A program made the translations under genes and the position numbers. Positions 59,515 to 64,000 of a stretch of DNA of 64,000 nt are shown piece after piece; the first letter of the stretch is position 1; each line of letters starts with the position of its first letter. Source of the stretch: Aquipuribacter nitratireducens (GTDB lineage Bacteria > Actinomycetota > Actinomycetes > Actinomycetales > JBBAYJ01); the NCBI RefSeq assembly GCF_037860835.1, contig NZ_JBBEOG010000001.1:186001-250000 (forward strand). Direction: 5' to 3'. The notes below the pieces were generated by a model, which worked only from the letters and a program-made list of their open reading frames with translations, ran no database searches and was not told the origin of the DNA.

Positions 59515-59904
59515 ATGATGGCCGCGGAGGCAGTGCCGCTTCCGGAAGAGTTGTCGCTGGACGACCTCCGGGCCCACCTCCGTGACTCGGGTGCCGTTTT
59601 CGCTTTCCTGCACGGGAGTCGGGTCGCCGGCGCTTTCCGTGTCGATTCCGACGTCGACGTCGCCGCCTGGTTCGGGCGCTCGGTCGCCTCGTGGGAGGTG
59701 CCGATGCCGCCTGCCGTGGACCTCCTGGTCCTCGATGACGCGGGTCTCGAGCTGTCCGGTCGGGTGGCGCAGTACGGGGTGCTGCTACTCGACGACGACC
59801 CACCGGCACGCGTCGCGTGGCAGGCGGACCGGTCCAAGCGATACCTCGACGAGGCGCACCGTCGCCGCGATCTCACCGACACGGTCTTCGGTCGGGCCCG
59901 CTGA
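59515..59904 (+). CDS. mntA: MNT nucleotidyltransferase antitoxin (MntA)
   Basis: 129 residues. The nucleotidyltransferase motif is intact: HGSRVAGAFRVDSDVDVAA, giving G34-S35 and the two Asp at 46 and 48 (GSX10DXD). In known MntA-HepT systems this enzyme adds AMP units to a Tyr of the HEPN toxin to silence it. The stop overlaps the HEPN gene's ATG by one base. ATG 59518 is an alternative start. Confidence 0.9.
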   Translation: MMAAEAVPLPEELSLDDLRAHLRDSGAVFAFLHGSRVAGAFRVDSDVDVAAWFGRSVASWEVPMPPAVDLLVLDDAGLELSGRVAQYGVLLLDDDPPARVAWQADRSKRYLDEAHRRRDLTDTVFGRAR

Positions 59905-60326
59905 TGGTCGACGAGGTCCGACTCGCGCGCTTGCTGCAGCGGCTCGGTGAGCAGGTCTCGCACCTGCGCGCACGCGCGTCCGAGGATCCCGACGAGTTGC
60001 TGCGCGACGAAGCGCGCCTGTCGGGTACCAAGTACCGCTTCGTCACCGCTGTCGAGGCCGTCCTCGACGTGTCGCACCACCTGCTCGCCTCGGAGCTGTG
60101 GGGACCGGCGGACAACTCGGCCGCGGCAGTGGGCCTCCTCGCCCGACACGGGGTTCTCGACAGCTCCCTGGCCCAGCGCCTGGCGGGAGCTACAGGCTTC
60201 CGCAACGTTCTCGTCCACGGCTACGCAGAAGTCGACGACAGCCGGGTCGTGGCGAACCTGGCTCACCTGGCGGACTTTGACGACTTCGCCGAGCAGGTCC
60301 GCGCCTGGGCGGCGTCCACGCGCTGA
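59904..60326 (+). CDS. hepT: HEPN-domain RNase toxin (HepT)
   Basis: 140 residues, all helical HEPN fold. The RNase motif RNxxxHxY is present as FRNVLVHGY: Arg100, His105, with Tyr107 the residue expected to receive AMP from MntA. The order here is antitoxin (MNT) first, then toxin. A strong hairpin follows 10 bp after the stop. Confidence 0.9.
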   Translation: MVDEVRLARLLQRLGEQVSHLRARASEDPDELLRDEARLSGTKYRFVTAVEAVLDVSHHLLASELWGPADNSAAAVGLLARHGVLDSSLAQRLAGATGFRNVLVHGYAEVDDSRVVANLAHLADFDDFAEQVRAWAASTR

Positions 60327-60335
60327 ACAGCGGCG

Positions 60336-60374
60336 GCTGCCCAGCCGGCCCGGAAGCCGAGCCGGCTGGGCAGC
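60336..60374. terminator. Strong bidirectional terminator
   Basis: A perfect 14-bp stem (60336-60349 with 60361-60374, core GCTGCCCAGCCGGC) and an 11-nt loop separate the convergent hepT and trypsin genes. Confidence 0.9.
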
Positions 60375-60380
60375 TGCGCG

Positions 60381-61334
60381 TCAGGGGGCGGTGACCCCGA
60401 ACGTCGCGAGCCACGCCAGGTCGTCGGCCTGGTCGACGCGGTACGCGCCGTCGCTGCCGGTGCAGGTCGGGTTGATGCCGAACGACGTCACCGCGACGAT
60501 CACGTGGCTCGTGTCGCCGGCGAGGACGGGGCCGCCGGAGTCGCCGGAGCACGTGCCGCCGGTCGTGTTCGTGCCCTGGTTGTTGGAGAACTTCGCCGAC
60601 GTGCCCTTGCCGTAGCCGAAGACGCCGTTGAGGTTGACGAGCTTCTGCGTGGCCTTGCGGCGGGTGTCGCCGCCGGACGCGGTGAGCGGTCCCGACTCCT
60701 CCAGGCCGTAGCCGACCGGCTCGTACGTCCGGCCCTTCACCCGCGCGAGCCGGTCGAGCAGGCCCACCTCCGGCAGGACACCGAAGCCGTCCGAGGTCGC
60801 GTAGTCCGGCGCGGGCTCGTCGAGCACGAGGACCCCGAGGTCGTGGAGGACGAAGTTCCCGTCGTCGTACTCGGGGTGGTGGTAGGCGGTGGCGGACCGC
60901 CAGTCGGGGTCGGCGTCGAGGACGGCGGACCACGCGTCGTAGCGCTCGTCGTTGCCGTCGGGCACGAAGGTGCTGCTGGGCGGCAGGGCCGAGTAGTCCG
61001 GCGCCTCGAGGAAGTTGATCCAGACGTCGGTGCCGCCGGTGCTGCTGAGCGCGCCGTCCGGCAGCGTCGTCGGCTCGCCGTCGGTCCCGATGCCGTACAC
61101 GCAGTGCCCGGCCGTGAGGACCGTCGTCTCGTCGAGGAGCGTGCCGGTGCAGGTGAACCAGCCGCCCGGGTCGTCGAAGCGGGAGTCGACGGCATCGGGC
61201 ACGTAGTACAGGAGCTGCCCGACGTACGGGTGCTCGCCGTCGTCCGGCACGCCGTTGACGATGGCCGCGGCGGGCAGGCTGGGGACGAGGAGCACGGCGG
61301 TGGCCGTGAGCGCTCCGACGACAGTGCGCTTTAT
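60381..61334 (-). CDS. Secreted trypsin-like serine protease
   Basis: Chymotrypsin-fold (S1) protease with His in LTAGHCVYG, Asp in VLHDLGVLVLD and Ser in CSGDSGGPV; three Cys pairs are plausible. The signal peptide reads KRTVVGALTATAVLLV... ending AAA just before IVNG, so signal cleavage alone would free the activating Ile. The coding frame has no ATG/GTG/TTG before this signal: the in-frame codon at the right place is ATA (61334), and an ATG (61338) with GAAGGA upstream is one base out of frame. So either a start-region frameshift or a GTG inside the signal (61295) is used. Coordinates are given from ATA. Confidence 0.82.
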   Translation of the reverse strand: MKRTVVGALTATAVLLVPSLPAAAIVNGVPDDGEHPYVGQLLYYVPDAVDSRFDDPGGWFTCTGTLLDETTVLTAGHCVYGIGTDGEPTTLPDGALSSTGGTDVWINFLEAPDYSALPPSSTFVPDGNDERYDAWSAVLDADPDWRSATAYHHPEYDDGNFVLHDLGVLVLDEPAPDYATSDGFGVLPEVGLLDRLARVKGRTYEPVGYGLEESGPLTASGGDTRRKATQKLVNLNGVFGYGKGTSAKFSNNQGTNTTGGTCSGDSGGPVLAGDTSHVIVAVTSFGINPTCTGSDGAYRVDQADDLAWLATFGVTAP

Positions 61335-61429
61335 GCATCAGTCCTTCGGGTTGTCGACGTCGAGGTCGTGCGGTGGCAGGACCGTACGTGCCGACCCGAC
61401 ACAACGGAAGAAACTGCGCCTGACGGCCT

Positions 61430-61879
61430 TCAGTCCTCGATGATGTCGCGGCCCTCCGCTCGCAGCCGGGCGAGGCTGTCGAGCATCCCCTGCAGCACCT
61501 CCGGGTCGTGCCCCTGCCAGTCGGTCACTTCGCCGACGACGCGGAGCGCGTGCCGGGTGCGGTACGACCGGGTCGGGTTGCCGGGAAACCTCTTGTTCGT
61601 GACGTTGGGGTCGTCCTCGAACGGGCCCGTCGGCTCGACCAGGTAGACGTAGCCGCGGTGCTCGTCGCCCGCGAGGGCGGTCGACAGCTCCGCGCCCCAC
61701 ACGGCGGTCTCGAGCGCCGCCGCGAAGTAGACGTGGTTCGAGATGCGACCGGCCTGGAAGTTCGACCCGCGGCCGGGGACGAGGTCGACGCCGACGGCGA
61801 CCTCGTACCGCGTGCCGTGGAAGAACGGGCCCTCGATGTGCGCGCAGGAGTCGTACGTGACCGGGACGTCGGCCGTCAC
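61430..61879 (-). CDS. arr: NAD+-rifampin ADP-ribosyltransferase
   Basis: 149 residues, matching Arr proteins almost throughout: FFHGT (His21), SNHVYFAAALETAVWGAEL (Tyr51), VYLVEPTGPFEDDPN (catalytic-site Asp near 89), RFPGNPTRSYRT and LRVVGEVTDWQGHDPE. It transfers ADP-ribose from NAD+ to the C23 hydroxyl of rifamycins and so inactivates them. The short length is normal for the family. GTG 61879 comes 4 bp after the PIN toxin's stop, so arr sits in the toxin-antitoxin transcript. Confidence 0.93.
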   Translation of the reverse strand: MTADVPVTYDSCAHIEGPFFHGTRYEVAVGVDLVPGRGSNFQAGRISNHVYFAAALETAVWGAELSTALAGDEHRGYVYLVEPTGPFEDDPNVTNKRFPGNPTRSYRTRHALRVVGEVTDWQGHDPEVLQGMLDSLARLRAEGRDIIED

Positions 61880-61883
61880 CGGG

Positions 61884-62252
61884 TCACCAGGCCGTCGGGA
61901 CGCCGTAGCGGCGGAGCGCATCGTCCTTGGTGACGAGCACGAGGTCCTCCAGTCGCGCCTGCGCCACGAGCATCCGGTCGAACGGGTCACGGTGGTGCAG
62001 GGCCAGGTGCGCGGCGGCGGTCGCGTGCTCGGCCGTGACAGGCAGCACGTCCACGCCGAGACGACGCGCCGCCTCCGCGAGCGGCGGGGCGCCAAGGCGT
62101 CCGGCGGCACGCTTGATCTCGGCCTCCCAGACCGACGCGGCGGACAGCACCAGGCTGTCGGCCCGGTCGATGAGCGCCCGGGCGCTCGGGACGAGGCGCT
62201 CGTCCCCGGCCGCCAGCCAGAGGAAGGCGTGCGTGTCGAGCAGCAGCCTCAC
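61884..62252 (-). CDS. PIN-domain toxin of Phd/VapC module
   Basis: 122-residue PIN RNase: LLLDTHAFLWLAAGDERL (first Asp), SAASVWEAEIKRA (Glu in conserved place) and HRDPFDRMLVAQA (third acidic group), all intact. This is the Phd-paired branch of PIN toxins. Its start overlaps the antitoxin stop by 4 bp, and arr follows closely. Confidence 0.92.
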   Translation of the reverse strand: MRLLLDTHAFLWLAAGDERLVPSARALIDRADSLVLSAASVWEAEIKRAAGRLGAPPLAEAARRLGVDVLPVTAEHATAAAHLALHHRDPFDRMLVAQARLEDLVLVTKDDALRRYGVPTAW

Positions 62253-62491
62253 GACCGTGGGATCCCGAAGAGATCGGCCAGCTCCGGGTCGTCGTCGTTC
62301 CAGTCGCCGGGGTCGTCGAACTCGGCGGCCAGCAGTCCGAACCGGTCGCTCTCGGGCTCGGGTGCCCGCACCGGCACGAGCCGTGCCACTGCCCGGCCGC
62401 CGCGCGTGACGACCACGTGACCGCCGGCCTCGACCTCACGGAGGAGCTCCGACAACCGTGTCTTCGCCTCGTGCACTCCCACCTCGGTCAC
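62249..62491 (-). CDS. Phd/YefM-type antitoxin
   Basis: 80 residues. The N-terminal Phd fold reads VGVHEAKTRLSELLREVEAGGHVVVTRGGRAVARLVP, typical of the family; the acidic C-terminus (DDPGDWNDDDPELADLFG) is the toxin-binding end. GTG start with a TAACCT box 6 nt upstream. Confidence 0.9.
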   Translation of the reverse strand: MTEVGVHEAKTRLSELLREVEAGGHVVVTRGGRAVARLVPVRAPEPESDRFGLLAAEFDDPGDWNDDDPELADLFGIPRS

Positions 62492-62497
62492 ACGACC

Positions 62498-62503
62498 AGG
62501 TTA
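62498..62503 (-). promoter_or_regulatory. Leaderless-type -10 box of the Phd-PIN-arr operon
   Basis: On the minus strand TAACCT (62498-62503) is 6 nt before the GTG at 62491. The palindrome GGACAACCAATCTGGTTGTCC at 62520-62540 (perfect apart from its odd centre ACCAATCTGGT) lies just upstream and may be the operator. Confidence 0.5.
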
Positions 62504-62519
62504 GGCGGCTGCGGCTCGT

Positions 62520-62540
62520 AGGACAACCAATCTGGTTGTC
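62520..62540. promoter_or_regulatory. Inverted repeat upstream of Phd-PIN-arr
   Basis: GGACAACCA (62520-62528) and TGGTTGTCC (62532-62540) are perfect 9-bp inverted arms around ATC, 29 bp from the antitoxin start and next to its promoter. This is the size expected for a Phd dimer operator. It also lies between two minus-strand genes, 22 bp after the end of the dehydrogenase. Confidence 0.6.
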
Positions 62541-62561
62541 CGCCGACGCTGATGCGTTCGC

Positions 62562-63472
62562 TCAGTACGTCGCGCCGACGGTGTTCGTCGGCCGCTCTCC
62601 ACGCGCGACCATGAGCAGCTGGTCGCGGGCCACCGCCCACGCGCGCTCGCCCGAGCCGTCGGTGTGCCCGCCGACGTGCGGGGTGAGCAGCAGGCCGGGC
62701 GCGTCCCACAGCGGGTGGTCGGCGGGGAGGGGCTCGGGGTCGGTGACGTCGAGCCCGGCCACGAGGCGCCCGGCCTGCAGCTCGGCGAGGAGCGCGTCGG
62801 TGTCGACGACGGGTCCCCGGGAGCCGTTGACGAGGCGGCGCCGTCCTTCATGCGCGCGAGGAACGCCGCGTCGACGAGGCCGCGCGTCGCGTCGGTGAGC
62901 GGGAGGACGAGGACGACCGCGTCGGCGTCCGGCAGCAGGTCCGGCAGCTCGTCGACGCCCCGGACCCCGTCGCGGGCGGTGCGGGCGACGAGGGTGATGG
63001 TGCAGCCGAAGCCGTCGAGCCGCCGGCGGGTCTGCTCGCCGAGGTCGCCGGCCCCGACGACCAGCACGTGCGCGCCCTGCAGGCCGGGGGAACGGACCTC
63101 GGTCCACTCGTGCCGGTCCTGCTGCCGGACGAAGCCGGGGATGCCGCGGCGCAGCGCGAGCAGCACGGTGACGGCCCACTCCGCGGTCGAGCCGCCGTGG
63201 GCGCCGCGGCCGTTGACGAGCGTCACGCCCTCGGGCAGCTTCCCGAGCCACGCCTCGACCCCGGCGGCGAGGATCTGGACGACCTCCACGCCCGGCACGC
63301 CGCGTACGACGTCGAGGACGCCGTCGGTCGACTCACCCGCGGCGACGACCGCGCGGGCGGAGTCCGGCCACGTGCTGCGGTCGGCGGCGTCGACGAGGAC
63401 GGGATCCAGCTCGTCGGTGGCGGAGAGGGCGTCGAGGCCCTGCTGGGTGAAGACGACGACGGGCGTGGGCAC
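62562..63472 (-). pseudogene. 2-hydroxyacid dehydrogenase, frameshifted
   Basis: NAD-dependent D-isomer-type dehydrogenase. The first frame gives VNGRGAHGGSTAEWAVTVLLALRR, HVLVVGAGDLGEQTRRRL (NAD site) and FLARMKDGA, then derails. The second frame continues LVNGSRGPVVDTDALLAELQ, GLDVTDPEPLPADHPLW and LLTPHVGGHTDGSG (catalytic His) to a normal end. Adding one C after GCCGCC at about 62839-62841 restores DGAALVNGSRG. All catalytic residues (Arg, Glu, His) would then be present. Could be a genuine mutation or a base-call error in a C run. Confidence 0.8.
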
Positions 63473-63478
63473 CGGACG

Positions 63479-63484
63479 ACCGTA
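63479..63484 (-). promoter_or_regulatory. Leaderless-type -10 box of dehydrogenase gene
   Basis: TACGGT on the minus strand lies 6 nt before the GTG at 63472. Confidence 0.4.
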
Positions 63485-63514
63485 GGGCGAGCGCGAGTGC
63501 CCGGCACCTGCCGG

Positions 63515-64000
63515 TCAGCGGGGCCGGGCGAAGTCCTCGATCGGTCGGCCCGTGGCGCGAGCCTCCTGGGCGTCGGCGAGCGACACCTCGAACCACTGCG
63601 ACGGAAGGGTGTGGGTGTAGCGGGCGAAGACGGTGCCGGCTCCGGGGTCGTAGAAGTCCGCCTCCCACGGTCGGGCGCCGAGCGCAGCCGCGTAGTCGCG
63701 CAGCATCGGCACGGTGAGGCGGTCGGTGACCCGGCGCTCTCGGTACGTCTCGGGTCGCTCGAACGACTGGACCGGTCCGGCGTCGAGGAACTCCCACCGG
63801 GAGGAGTCCGTGCGGCGCACCGCGACCGTGCGGCCCTCGAACCGGCAATCCTCCTCGACGGGCCCGGCGAGGGTGAGCTGCCGGTGTCCGTGGTAGCCGG
63901 TGTCGGTCGCGGAGACGTGGGTGTGGGGCTGGGCGATGACGACGAGGCACGTCCGCCCCCGCGAGGCGAACACCGCCAGCGGTGAGTTGTGGTCGAGGCC
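63515..64000 (-). CDS. Hypothetical protein, 5' end outside window
   Basis: At least 161 codons, open to the right edge, so the start lies beyond 64000. Segments visible: FASRGRTCLVVIAQPHTHV, VRRTDSSRWEFLDAGPV, FYDPGAGTVFARYTHTLPSQWFEVS. No family recognised; no membrane helix in the visible part. It ends 43 bp before the dehydrogenase gene start. Confidence 0.65.
   Translation of the reverse strand, partial: GLDHNSPLAVFASRGRTCLVVIAQPHTHVSATDTGYHGHRQLTLAGPVEEDCRFEGRTVAVRRTDSSRWEFLDAGPVQSFERPETYRERRVTDRLTVPMLRDYAAALGARPWEADFYDPGAGTVFARYTHTLPSQWFEVSLADAQEARATGRPIEDFARPR

Overview
The window is very high G+C DNA with GTG-rich starts, frequent 4-bp GTGA/ATGA stop-start overlaps, twin-arginine and Sec signal peptides, and many TANNNT boxes 6-8 nt before the start codon (leaderless-type promoters). 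This fits a Gram-positive actinomycete. Genus cannot be fixed from sequence alone. There are no rRNA, tRNA or CRISPR loci. Most of the window is ordinary chromosome of a free-living carbohydrate user, interrupted by one mobile/accessory island and several small toxin-antitoxin loci.

Region by region. 1-6 kb: glycerate kinase, a disulfide-oxidoreductase-like flavoprotein, and a multi-membrane-span patatin-like lipase. 6-12.7 kb: one secreted 2169-residue amylopullulanase with two GH13 catalytic domains, preceded by a perfect palindrome that looks like a maltose-type LacI-family operator. 12.7-13.4 kb: a VapBC module. 13.7-15.1 kb: a dicarboxylate/glutamate-type symporter. 15.1-20.6 kb, minus strand: multicopper oxidase, lipoprotein, DUF2252 protein and GH32 fructan/sucrose hydrolase. 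20.8-26.5 kb, plus strand: a response-regulator/flavin-reductase fusion overlapping a membrane nucleotidyl cyclase, then a small protein coupled to an MMP-like metalloprotease with a cysteine switch and seven propeller repeats. 26.5-31.7 kb, minus strand: LtrA, F420-reductase-like and truncated DJ-1 genes, then a MarR-led group (MarR, DUF2306, AMIN-like, MDR dehydrogenase). Between the two is a scar where a TetR gene and the DJ-1 gene have both lost their 5' ends. 31.7-34.6 kb: three exported proteins of unknown role, one frameshifted.

34.7-42.3 kb, minus strand: a SufS-like aminotransferase, a caspase-HEAT-WD40 protein overlapping a small EACC1-type protein (a conflict/cell-death module, the strongest candidate for an under-described system here), a GGDEF-EAL protein and a LuxR-type regulator. 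42.4-49.1 kb, plus strand: FAD oxidase, secreted EEP phosphodiesterase, a second antitoxin/PIN pair and a tricorn-like protease.

49.1-55.6 kb is the accessory island: an IS110-family element with a structured non-coding left end (possible bridge RNA), an abutting IS1634-type element with 12-bp inverted repeats and a broken transposase, then three unrecognised genes of less extreme base composition. 55.7-64 kb: YdeI-type protein, TetR/SDR divergent pair with a clear operator, dienelactone-hydrolase-like protein, M50-like protease cut off from its upstream partner, MntA-HepT, a trypsin-like protease with an abnormal start, rifamycin ADP-ribosyltransferase (arr) directly behind a PIN/Phd module, a frameshifted 2-hydroxyacid dehydrogenase and a gene running off the right edge.
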